NCBI RefSeq assembly: GCF_000175215.2
Contig: NC_014819.1
Location: forward strand, 62,001 to 126,000
DNA from: Asticcacaulis excentricus CB 48
Lineage (GTDB): Bacteria > Pseudomonadota > Alphaproteobacteria > Caulobacterales > Caulobacteraceae
DNA: 64,000 bases
Direction: 5' to 3'
Shown one piece after another: positions 15,866 through 22,789 of the stretch; position 1 is the first letter of the stretch, and each line of letters starts with the position of its first letter. The notes under the pieces are model-generated. The model was not told the origin of the DNA. It searched no databases and was given only the letters and a program-made list of their open reading frames with translations. The position numbers and the translations under genes are program-made.

Positions 15866-16741
15866 TTAATTCACTGCGAACGACCTATCGATGAGTTCGC
15901 GGACTTCTCCTACCGTGCGAGGCCGACCCTGAGGCGTGTAGTAAACGCTCTTATTACTGGCTGCCGCGCGCGGCGTCACGACGTCAGCGAGGTCCTTCAG
16001 GTTCGCTCTGAGGAAGCGGTTCCCTTCGTCGATACCGAGAAAATGCAGCGTGTACAGCTCCCCGGATGTCGGCTCACGACCCAATAGACTGCGCAGGGCC
16101 GATTGATGATCCTTGGTAAGCTCTGCCGCCATCGTTGAGTTCAGAGTGGGGTCATATCGGAGGGCAAGCAGACGCCAGCGGGCGAGGGGGGAGTCGATCG
16201 AGCAACGTCCCGATGGCCTCCGAGTGATCATCCTTGCCTGATCGATGCCCGCTGCTGGTCCATGGAGGCGAAGCACACAGAGCCAAGTGTTTTCGGTGAA
16301 CTGAAATAGTCCGGCCGCTGATGAGGTCGGCGCTCTGGCCATATGGTTGAACCCGCTTTCCCGCGCGGCCAGTCCGAGAAAATAGGACAGGTTGATGCGA
16401 TGCGATAACGCGGCCCGTGCAACCAGCCCTTCGTTAGTCTGTCGCCTTAAGTTTTGAACTGCCGACCGAAGGTGCCTGCGAGGGCGCGTCCTTCGGTGCC
16501 CTGCCGGCGTGGCATGGGTATAGGTTTCATAAAAGCTAAGACGAGCCCTGTGGATCGAAATGCGCGCGTCGGGCGAAATGCTCATTTCCGTTAGAAATGC
16601 CGTGAAGTCGTCCGCATCGAATGAAATGGGGTCCCGTGAGGAACAGTGAGGCTCGCAAGCTGTGGCCGCGGCTGCCATGGTCGCTGGCGCTATCATCAGC
16701 GCGAGGGTAAAGAGCGCACTACGCAGACTTGGACTGAACAT
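15866..16741 (-). CDS. Exported lytic transglycosylase-like protein of the conjugation system
   Basis: A 291-residue protein with a signal peptide (about residues 1-28, LFTLALMIAPATMAAAATA). An SLT-type lysozyme-like domain has AARESGFN with the catalytic Glu near 128, followed by the SSAAGLFQFTENTW motif at about 140-153. These enzymes cleave peptidoglycan so that the secretion channel can cross the cell wall, like VirB1 or F Orf169. The arginine-rich segment before the domain is unusual. The gene points away from the tra operon and overlaps its upstream neighbour by 23 bases, suggesting co-transcription. Confidence 0.85.
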   Translation of the reverse strand: MFSPSLRSALFTLALMIAPATMAAAATACEPHCSSRDPISFDADDFTAFLTEMSISPDARISIHRARLSFYETYTHATPAGHRRTRPRRHLRSAVQNLRRQTNEGLVARAALSHRINLSYFLGLAARESGFNHMARAPTSSAAGLFQFTENTWLCVLRLHGPAAGIDQARMITRRPSGRCSIDSPLARWRLLALRYDPTLNSTMAAELTKDHQSALRSLLGREPTSGELYTLHFLGIDEGNRFLRANLKDLADVVTPRAAASNKSVYYTPQGRPRTVGEVRELIDRSFAVN

Positions 16742-17084
16742 TCATACTGCGAGATTGAGGCGAGTTGAAGCGTCGCTGTATCAGGGCGGACACCTTGAAA
16801 TTCATGTCCTGCGTCGAAACGTAGGTTTCTGCGATTTCCATGATCTCAAAGTTCGGCACACCCAGATATTTGACCAATGCGAAGAGGTGTTCGACCTTCC
16901 CGGCATCCCCATGGAGTAGCTTTTTCAATGTAGGTGGGGAAAACCTGACGCGCTCGCAGATTACCATGTTCTGCATGCCCTGCGGATCAGAGGCTGAGCG
17001 CGTGCTGATGAAGCATTTTAGCACGCGTGACACGCGGCCGCGCAGCTCATCTGGTTCGAAAGACAAGAGCTGATCTTGCAACAT
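16719..17084 (-). CDS. Small helix-rich protein, possible DNA-binding regulator
   Basis: A 121-residue protein without signal or membrane segment. Residues 10-75 (LRGRVSRVLKCF, VRFSPPTLKKLLHGDAGKVEHLFALVKYLGV) have the helix spacing of an XRE-like helix-turn-helix, with TLKKLL as a possible recognition helix. I would not assign it to a family. It starts 55 bases from palindrome site 2 and overlaps the transglycosylase gene, so it could be a regulator of this cluster that binds the palindrome. That is inference. Confidence 0.6.
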   Translation of the reverse strand: MLQDQLLSFEPDELRGRVSRVLKCFISTRSASDPQGMQNMVICERVRFSPPTLKKLLHGDAGKVEHLFALVKYLGVPNFEIMEIAETYVSTQDMNFKVSALIQRRFNSPQSRSMNVQSKSA

Positions 17085-17138
17085 TGTGGCCGCCCCAATT
17101 TGAAAGAACGGCTAGGTGCCATGCGTTCGCAATCAAAT

Positions 17139-17151
17139 CAAGCGGCGCTTG
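17139..17151. promoter_or_regulatory. Palindrome site 2
   Basis: CAAGCGGCGCTTG: 5-base arms around GGC, 55 bases upstream of the leftward gene at 16719-17084. It is identical to site 3 and differs from sites 1 and 4 only at the sixth base. Confidence 0.6.
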
Positions 17152-17231
17152 CTACCTAAAATTCGGTAGGCGGATAACGTCGCTCTTATCGTGGCGAATG
17201 GAGTTCCGGCACTAAATGCGGGAAACCGGGC

Positions 17232-17762
17232 TTACCGACCAACGGCACTCAATGCCGCCGCCTGCTCGGCGGGCAGCATGTAGCGGTTGCCGTTATGGGC
17301 AATGAGATAGAGACAATAGAGATAAAGGGCAGCGACAGCGATCATCCGCTTGTTCCAACGCGCCCGGATGAGTTTATCGGCACAGGTTCGCTGGATGGCC
17401 TCGACTGTTCTTTGCAGATGTGCGTTCAGTTTCGGGTCCAGGTTGATCCCCTGACGCTTTTGCTGGTCGTAGGTGTATTTGTCGTAGGTAAGCCGCCAAA
17501 GCTCATCGCCTGACAGCCGAGAGACATAATCCAGCGCTTCTGGAAGGATGTTCTTGGTGGAGGCCGGCTTCTTATAGCGACCGATATATTCCGCCAGGCC
17601 AAGTTCCAGAACGGTTCGGAATTCGACATCATCGATAAGATTTAAGACGACCCGTTGGCCGTTCGCCATCGGACCCGGAACTGAGCCGTTCTTGGACGAG
17701 GATGCTGAGCCTGAAAGGGCGCGCTTCCTGGTGCGGGCTTCTTGTGTGTTCAATTTTCGCAT
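17232..17762 (-). CDS. Hypothetical 176-residue protein
   Basis: No recognised family. The N-terminal 30 residues are basic and Ser-rich (RTRKRALSGSASSSKNGS). The middle is helical and charged. Near residues 143-155 there is a hydrophobic patch AVAALYLYCLYLIA that might be a membrane helix or a buried helix. The ATG at 17762 lies 58 bases from palindrome site 3. It is read away from the tra operon and probably belongs to the same regulon as its left neighbour. Confidence 0.65.
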   Translation of the reverse strand: MRKLNTQEARTRKRALSGSASSSKNGSVPGPMANGQRVVLNLIDDVEFRTVLELGLAEYIGRYKKPASTKNILPEALDYVSRLSGDELWRLTYDKYTYDQQKRQGINLDPKLNAHLQRTVEAIQRTCADKLIRARWNKRMIAVAALYLYCLYLIAHNGNRYMLPAEQAAALSAVGR

Positions 17763-17820
17763 AGTTCGTCTGCAGTTCCCGTTTCTACGGACATAAGCTC
17801 CGATGGGGCAAGGGTAAAGT

Positions 17821-17833
17821 CAAGCGGCGCTTG
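17821..17833. promoter_or_regulatory. Palindrome site 3
   Basis: CAAGCGGCGCTTG, the same 13 bases as site 2, at nearly the same distance (58 bases) from the start codon of its leftward gene. The equal spacing to two different genes is the best argument that it is a real operator. Confidence 0.6.
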
Positions 17834-18065
17834 GTGCGGCAAGTTTGTGGAAAATGGCTTGCGCCATCTGACCGCGCCCACCCTTTCGTGCACCGTCGGA
17901 GTTCGATCGTTTCAAAATTATTTCCGCTTCATCGGATCAAGCAAATGCTTCAAGCACTGGAGCATTCGTTGTGTCGAGTTGAGCGTTTGCAACGGTCAAT
18001 GTATCTAATGCTCGACTCAGATTAGCATATAAATAAAGGAGCACTCTTTCTGTGTAGTGGTCCGT

Positions 18066-18128
18066 TTGACCAAGTCCGTTCGTCAGTGAATGATTAAGGC
18101 GCGTTAATATCTGATACGCGCTTCATTC
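18066..18128 (+). promoter_or_regulatory. Possible tra promoter and traA leader hairpin
   Basis: TTGACC at 18066 is followed after 17 bases by AATGAT, a weak promoter match. From 18088, GAATGA and GCGCGT pair with ACGCGC and TCATTC (ending 18128) to form an interrupted stem about 20 bases before the traA start. It could control pilin translation or message stability. Confidence 0.35.
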
Positions 18129-18148
18129 ATTTCTCCGAAGGACTCAAA

Positions 18149-18454
18149 ATGAAAAAGCATCTTATGCTTAAGGCGGACCTCGCCGCTGCACTCGGCATGG
18201 TCGCTGTTACCGGCCTCGCACTGGTTGCGGCTCAGGCCGGTACCGACACGACTTTCGATGCAACGACCACTGTGCTCACCGGCTGGGCGGAAGGCTCGCT
18301 CGGTAAGATGGCCGCGGTCGCTGGTGTCGCCGGCGCACTCGTCGGTCTCGTCATGAAGTTTGACTGGCGCTTGATCGCCGGTGCCGCCGGTATTGGTCTG
18401 ACGGCTTCGACCGGCCCAGGCATCGTCTCAGCTCTGACCTCCGCTATCTTCTAG
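18149..18454 (+). CDS. traA: TraA-type conjugative pilin precursor
   Basis: A 101-residue protein with a long leader ending near AAQAG (residue 31) and a mature part of about 70 residues. The mature part has two hydrophobic helices, AAVAGVAGALVGLVM and LIAGAAGIGLTAS, split by a short charged turn (KFDWR). This is the size and layout of F-type pilin, which stacks in the pilus with its two helices. It is first in the operon, as in F-type systems. The ATG follows CGAAGGACTC, a good ribosome-binding site, and an upstream hairpin. A GC hairpin after the gene may protect the pilin message. Confidence 0.85.
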   Translation: MKKHLMLKADLAAALGMVAVTGLALVAAQAGTDTTFDATTTVLTGWAEGSLGKMAAVAGVAGALVGLVMKFDWRLIAGAAGIGLTASTGPGIVSALTSAIF

Positions 18455-18530
18455 TTGGTTTCGCCGCGCAACCGGTGAAGAGGTCCAGGCCACGGAAATC
18501 CACCGGAATGGGGGGAGCCCACAGGTTCCC

Positions 18531-18551
18531 CTCGCGCGATCGAAGCGCGAG
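18531..18551 (+). other. Hairpin between traA and traL
   Basis: CTCGCGC (18531-18537) pairs with GCGCGAG (18545-18551) across a 7-base loop. There is no T-run after it. The 155-base traA-traL gap is the longest inside the operon, which suits a processing or stabilising element that raises pilin levels over the other Tra proteins. Confidence 0.45.
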
Positions 18552-18609
18552 CTGACACGACAGGGGCTGTCGGAGACCCCGCTCGTGAAAGTCTTGGGTA
18601 GGAAACTCA

Positions 18610-18891
18610 ATGGACACCCGTATTCCTCAGTATCTGGACGAGCCAGAGCGATACTTCATTTTTACACCGGATGAGTTGGTCGTAGTCGTTGTCCCTCTGG
18701 GCATTCTGACGATCGTCGCCAACTTTCTGATCGGTCTCGTCGCGGGTCTGACAGCCTTTTGGCTGCTCCGCCGCTTGAAGAAGGGCGGCTCGCTGACGCG
18801 CCTGCTCTGGCTGATGTTCTGGATTCTGCCCTACGAGGTGATGGGTCTGAAGAAAACCCCGCCGGCTCAACATCGTCTGATGGTGGGTTAG
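18610..18891 (+). CDS. traL: TraL pilus assembly protein
   Basis: A 93-residue protein matching the short TraL family. The N-terminal motif DTRIPQYLDEPERYFIFTPDE is typical, followed by two adjacent membrane segments (VVVVVPLGILTIVANFLIGLVAGLTAFWLL, about 25-55) and a second hydrophobic stretch near LTRLLWLMFWIL. TraL is an inner-membrane part of the F-type channel, comparable to VirB3. The ATG has a GGAAACTCA leader. Its stop is adjacent to the traE start with no gap, indicating coupled translation. Confidence 0.9.
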   Translation: MDTRIPQYLDEPERYFIFTPDELVVVVVPLGILTIVANFLIGLVAGLTAFWLLRRLKKGGSLTRLLWLMFWILPYEVMGLKKTPPAQHRLMVG

Positions 18892-19491
18892 ATGGACTTT
18901 GCCAAGACCCAGCAGGAGCGCAAACTCTACGCTTCGCGACTTTCGGTCATGACCGTCGTCGCTGCCGCCAGCATTGTGACCAATGCCTGTCTGTCGATGG
19001 TGTTGGTCGGACAATCTCGAACTATCATTATACCAACCATTCCTGCGGAAGTTTCCATAGACGCCTACGGCGCAGCCGATCCCCTATATCTCGAACGCTT
19101 CGCCCGTGATGTCTCGTTCCTGTTTCTGAATCGCTCTCCCGAAACCCTGCTCTATTTCCAGCGGGAGGCGCAGAAGATCATGGAGCCGACAGCCTATCAG
19201 GAGATGCACAAGATACTGGTGCGTGACCGTCAGGAGGCCATCCGGGAAAACCGTTCGCAATCCTGGTTTCCCAACGACTTCTATGTCGATCCCAAGACCA
19301 TGTACGTCGAGATCCGCGGCACGATCCGGATCGAGGCAGGGGGCCGCGAGGTCGATGCCCAGAACAAGATCTATGCACTGACCTTTTCCAAGAACGGTCA
19401 GCTGGTTCGCCTGAAAAGCTTCACCGAGATCACGCCGGAAGACGCGCGCGGTGAAAAGATCAAACCACTTCAAACGCTTACAGAAGGATAG
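18892..19491 (+). CDS. traE: TraE channel subunit
   Basis: A 199-residue protein of the TraE family, the F-type counterpart of VirB8. It has an N-terminal membrane anchor (VMTVVAAASIVTNACLSMVLVG, about 18-40) and a periplasmic domain of about 150 residues. The periplasmic part holds typical TraE segments: YLERFARDVSFLFLNRSPE, then YVEIRGTIRIEAGGREV. It begins directly after traL and ends 5 bases before traK. The inner-membrane protein helps build the periplasmic part of the conjugation channel. Confidence 0.92.
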   Translation: MDFAKTQQERKLYASRLSVMTVVAAASIVTNACLSMVLVGQSRTIIIPTIPAEVSIDAYGAADPLYLERFARDVSFLFLNRSPETLLYFQREAQKIMEPTAYQEMHKILVRDRQEAIRENRSQSWFPNDFYVDPKTMYVEIRGTIRIEAGGREVDAQNKIYALTFSKNGQLVRLKSFTEITPEDARGEKIKPLQTLTEG

Positions 19492-19496
19492 GGAAC

Positions 19497-20207
19497 ATGT
19501 TGAGATCCCTCTTGCTCGGCGCCGCCGCGATGATGATGGCTGCGTCAGCCGGCGCCGAAACCCTGAATGTCAAGGGTGACCAGGCGCTGTTGCAGGTTTC
19601 CTCGTCGCAGATGTCGCGCATCCACATTCAGGGCGAACGCATCGCGACGGTGCGCACCATACAGGGTGGAGACGGCGCCGAACTCCTAATTGAAAAAGAT
19701 GAGACGACCGGTGACGTCTATGTTGGCTTCGACGGCGATACGTCGGGTCAATCCTTCTCTGCATTTTTGACCACGGAGAGCGGAAAGACCGTACAGGCGA
19801 CCTTTCACCCGGTCGATGACACCGCCAAGACTTTTGAGCTGAAGCTTGAAGGCACTCTGTCAGCATCCAGCCCGGCCGCCTTACAGTTCAAGCGGAACGG
19901 CTATCCAGAGACGATGGCCGCCTTCGTCAAGCTCATGTTCAATCCGGATCGGCCGGACGGTGTGGTTTGTCGGCAGGGCCGGGCGCAACCGACACAGACC
20001 ACGAACTTCCGGGTCTGGACTATCGAGCGGTGTGATGCCGAAGGCATCGCCGGTACCGTGCTGCATTTTAAAAACATATCGACCGTCCCGCAAACCTTGA
20101 GCGCCGATGGCTTTCTTGTCCGGCAGGTGCTGGCCGTCGGGATCACCGATGAGCTGCTGTCGCCAGGCGAAGAGGCCCGCGTTTACATCGTCGAAGAGGC
20201 CCGCTGA
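19497..20207 (+). CDS. traK: TraK secretin-like outer-membrane complex protein
   Basis: A 236-residue exported protein with a signal peptide (LLLGAAAMMMAASAGA, cut near residue 20). It has a beta-rich body with the TraK pattern SSSQMSRIHIQGERIATVR and a C-terminal RQVLAVGITDELLSPGEEARVYIVEE. TraK is the VirB9-like component that joins TraV and TraB into the outer-membrane core. The stop overlaps the traB start. A GGGAAC leader precedes the ATG. Confidence 0.9.
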   Translation: MLRSLLLGAAAMMMAASAGAETLNVKGDQALLQVSSSQMSRIHIQGERIATVRTIQGGDGAELLIEKDETTGDVYVGFDGDTSGQSFSAFLTTESGKTVQATFHPVDDTAKTFELKLEGTLSASSPAALQFKRNGYPETMAAFVKLMFNPDRPDGVVCRQGRAQPTQTTNFRVWTIERCDAEGIAGTVLHFKNISTVPQTLSADGFLVRQVLAVGITDELLSPGEEARVYIVEEAR

Positions 20208-21535
20208 TGGACGGTATCTCGACCCCACCCGCCGAAGAGGCGACCGACGAGCGCGTCGTCTCGCCCAACGCCGAGGCCAAGAAGAACTCGACGCTCCTTT
20301 GGGCGTCGATCATTGGTGTAGCGGCTGTACTCGGCGGCTTTGCCGTCTACAGCGCCGTCTTTCCGCCTGACCCCAAACCCAAGCAGAAACTGACCAAAGA
20401 AGAGGCGGTTCGCATTAAGGGCACGGCGAGCGTCGCCAGCGGCGTGCCGATTTCGCCGACGGCAGAGAATGCGCAACTCAAGTCCGAACGCTCGGACATG
20501 GACGCGCGGTTGCGCCAGCTCGAAGCCGAGAACGCGGCCCTCAGCGCCGAGAGGGATACCCTCAACTCCCGCAATCTCCAGGACCGCGAAGAGGCCTATC
20601 AAATGCTTCAGGCGGAACGAGATCGTCGAGGTGGCAGCGATCCGCATCCTACCCGCGGATACCCCACCGAGGCGGCAGATGGTGCCGGATTTTCCCCGAC
20701 CCCAAATCCGGCACCATCGCTTCAGCCGGATGCCAACGGCAAGGAACGGCCCCGTCGTTCTTTCCGAACGGTCTCAATGAACGCGTCATCAGCGGGGAAC
20801 GGCGAACTCGCAGCCCAACCGGTGGCGCAAAAGGCGAGTGCGGTGACCGATCGAATCGAGACGTTCGACCCGTCTGAATATGTGCCTCCCAATTCTTACG
20901 CGACCGCGCGCGTTCTGGTCGGCGTCGATATGCAGACCGGCGTCAGCGGGAACTCCGATCCCAAGCCTGTGTTGCTCAGGATCCGAACGCCGGCATTCGG
21001 TGTCGGCATGGACGGCAAGTTCCAATCGTCAGACCTGCGGGGCTGCACGATCAATGGCGCCGCCTATGCCGAGCTGTCGTCTGAGAAGGTCTATGTCAAA
21101 CTTCAGCGCATCACCTGCGAAGGCAAAAACGGAAAGTTCCTGACCTCGCCGGTCGAGGGCTATGTCACCTACAAGGGCAAGACCGGCGTGCGCGGCAAGG
21201 TCGTGCGCCGGGAGGGCGACTATGCCTCGAAGGCTTTTATCGCTGGCACCTTCCAGGGATTGGGGCAGGCCATGGAGAAGAATGTCCAGGGCACGATCTC
21301 CGGCAAGTTTGGCGAGAGCGATGCGGGATCGATCATCAATGCCCGTCCGCTGAGTTCAGGCGAGATCGGGCAGGCCTCGGTCGGCTCCGGTGTCAGCAAC
21401 GCCGGGGGGATGCTGGCCGACTACTACATCAAGCGCGCCGAGCAATACCAGCCCGTGATCGAAATGCCGACCGGCATCGATGTCGAGATCGTCTTCCTCG
21501 CGGGCTTCCGCTTCAAAGAAACCACCCGGAAATAG
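20207..21535 (+). CDS. traB: TraB core-complex scaffold
   Basis: A 442-residue protein of the TraB family, the VirB10 equivalent. It has a cytoplasmic N-terminus, a membrane helix (LLWASIIGVAAVLGGFAVYSAV, about 27-48), then a coiled coil (LKSERSDMDARLRQLEAENAALSAERDTLNSR, about 89-122). A Pro-rich linker follows, and a beta-barrel domain from about residue 220 (YVPPNSYATARVLVGVDM). The C-terminus has GIDVEIVFLAGFRF. It spans both membranes and links channel energy to the outer pore. It overlaps traK and is followed 8 bases later by dsbC. Confidence 0.92.
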   Translation: MDGISTPPAEEATDERVVSPNAEAKKNSTLLWASIIGVAAVLGGFAVYSAVFPPDPKPKQKLTKEEAVRIKGTASVASGVPISPTAENAQLKSERSDMDARLRQLEAENAALSAERDTLNSRNLQDREEAYQMLQAERDRRGGSDPHPTRGYPTEAADGAGFSPTPNPAPSLQPDANGKERPRRSFRTVSMNASSAGNGELAAQPVAQKASAVTDRIETFDPSEYVPPNSYATARVLVGVDMQTGVSGNSDPKPVLLRIRTPAFGVGMDGKFQSSDLRGCTINGAAYAELSSEKVYVKLQRITCEGKNGKFLTSPVEGYVTYKGKTGVRGKVVRREGDYASKAFIAGTFQGLGQAMEKNVQGTISGKFGESDAGSIINARPLSSGEIGQASVGSGVSNAGGMLADYYIKRAEQYQPVIEMPTGIDVEIVFLAGFRFKETTRK

Positions 21536-21543
21536 GTCATCGT

Positions 21544-22350
21544 ATGTTGCCTCTCTCTAAGCCCAAACTCATTGTGCCTGCTATGCTGGCACTGGTGGCG
21601 ATCGCGGTCACCGGCACCTTCCTCCTCGGTCCGAAAACAGAGGAAACCGTCAAGACAAAGATCGCGGCTCATTTTCCCAATAGCACAGTCAATTCGGTTT
21701 CATGTAAAACCGCCATCGGCCTGTGCGAGGTCGTCATGGGGAAGAACCTCCTCTATGCGACCCGAGACGGGCGTTATGTGGTGGTGGGCGCGGTCCTCGA
21801 CCTCAAAGCCCGCAAAGACCTGACCGATCAGCGGTTGAAGGAGTTGGCGGCAGTCGATGCGGCCACCACTTCGGTTGAAGGCCAGCGCGTCGAGGCTCCG
21901 GTGAAAGCTGCCGCCGGCAAGCTCAGCGTCACCCTGCCAAAGGCTAACGCCGTCATCCATAATCCAGGTGCGCCGCTGAAGATGACTGTCTTCGGTGACT
22001 ATAGCTGCGGCTACTGCCATCAGCTTTTCGCTCAACTGGCCGGCACGACCAACATCGAAATCACCGAATATCCCATCGCCATTCTGGGCCCACAATCGGC
22101 GGAGAAGGCGCGCCTGGTTATGTGCGCTGGCGACCGGGCCGCGGCGGCGGAAGCCGCCTACACGGGTGGTGAGATCAAGACGGGTGCCGACTGCGCAAAG
22201 TTTGATGCTGTGATCGCCGAGAACACCCGCTTCGCGCAGGCCAACGGCATCAACGGGACGCCGGCGATCATCCGTGCCGACGGTACGGTCAACGCCGGCT
22301 TCCTGCCCTTGCCGGATCTTATCCGCTTCCTGGAGGGCAAGAATGTTTAA
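21544..22350 (+). CDS. DsbC-like thiol-disulfide isomerase of the tra operon
   Basis: A 268-residue exported protein anchored or secreted by the hydrophobic N-terminus (IVPAMLALVAIAVTGTFLLG, about 10-29). Residues 36-100 match the DsbC/G dimerisation domain (VSCKTAIGLCEVVMGKNLLYAT). The thioredoxin-fold domain has FGDYSCGYCHQL with the active-site pair Cys155/Cys158 and a cis-proline region NGTPAIIRADG. It probably helps fold the Cys-rich TraN, TraU and TraV. F plasmids use TrbB for this; here a DsbC homologue lies between traB and traV. It overlaps traV. Confidence 0.88.
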   Translation: MLPLSKPKLIVPAMLALVAIAVTGTFLLGPKTEETVKTKIAAHFPNSTVNSVSCKTAIGLCEVVMGKNLLYATRDGRYVVVGAVLDLKARKDLTDQRLKELAAVDAATTSVEGQRVEAPVKAAAGKLSVTLPKANAVIHNPGAPLKMTVFGDYSCGYCHQLFAQLAGTTNIEITEYPIAILGPQSAEKARLVMCAGDRAAAAEAAYTGGEIKTGADCAKFDAVIAENTRFAQANGINGTPAIIRADGTVNAGFLPLPDLIRFLEGKNV

Positions 22351-22789
22351 GCGCCTGATCGTCATGCTTCCACTGCTGCTCAGCGCGTGCGCGTCCAGCA
22401 ACACCTCGACCAAGTGGACCTGCATCGCCGAAGGCGATCACTGCACCACGATTGCCGATACCGACTCGCGGAAAGATCGCCCGCAAAGACTGTCGGGCGA
22501 CCCGGTCATTTTCGACGCGAAACCGGCACGCTGGTGGCAACCCAATGCGCCTGGCACGGCAACGCGCGATTTCGATCCACGCCGCGACGGCGACCAGGTG
22601 ATGCGCGTCATCGTGGCACCCTATGTCGATGCTCAGGGTGATTATCATGCGCGGAGCGAAATATTCGCGGTCGTCCGCCGGGCTCAATGGTGGCTGACGC
22701 CGCCCGTGGCCAAGACTGCTGCACCCGAAGCCGGCACGGATCTGAGTGTCGACGAAAAGCCCAAAGTCAGTTCAGGGGAAAAACCATGA
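22343..22789 (+). CDS. traV: TraV outer-membrane lipoprotein
   Basis: I start at the ATG at 22343, which has GGAGG 7 bases before it and overlaps the dsbC stop; an upstream ATG in frame has no such site. The 148-residue protein has a lipoprotein signal with lipobox LLSAC (Cys near 16). A short Cys-containing region WTCIAEGDHCTT follows, as in TraV proteins, which carry few conserved cysteines. TraV is the VirB7-like lipoprotein anchoring TraK/TraB in the outer membrane. Its stop overlaps the traC start (ATGA). Confidence 0.85.
   Translation: MFKRLIVMLPLLLSACASSNTSTKWTCIAEGDHCTTIADTDSRKDRPQRLSGDPVIFDAKPARWWQPNAPGTATRDFDPRRDGDQVMRVIVAPYVDAQGDYHARSEIFAVVRRAQWWLTPPVAKTAAPEAGTDLSVDEKPKVSSGEKP

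Larger units (their letters stand above)
17763..18148. other. Divergent region upstream of the tra operon
   Basis: 386 bases without a gene. It carries palindrome site 3 at the left, controlling the leftward gene, and a possible tra promoter plus a leader hairpin at the right (18066-18128). Between them I see no further feature. Confidence 0.5.

Noticed and set aside
16719..18148. Inverted repeats as further tra terminators
   Set aside because: The short palindromes at 17139 and 17821 have no T-runs and lie upstream, not downstream, of genes; operators fit better.
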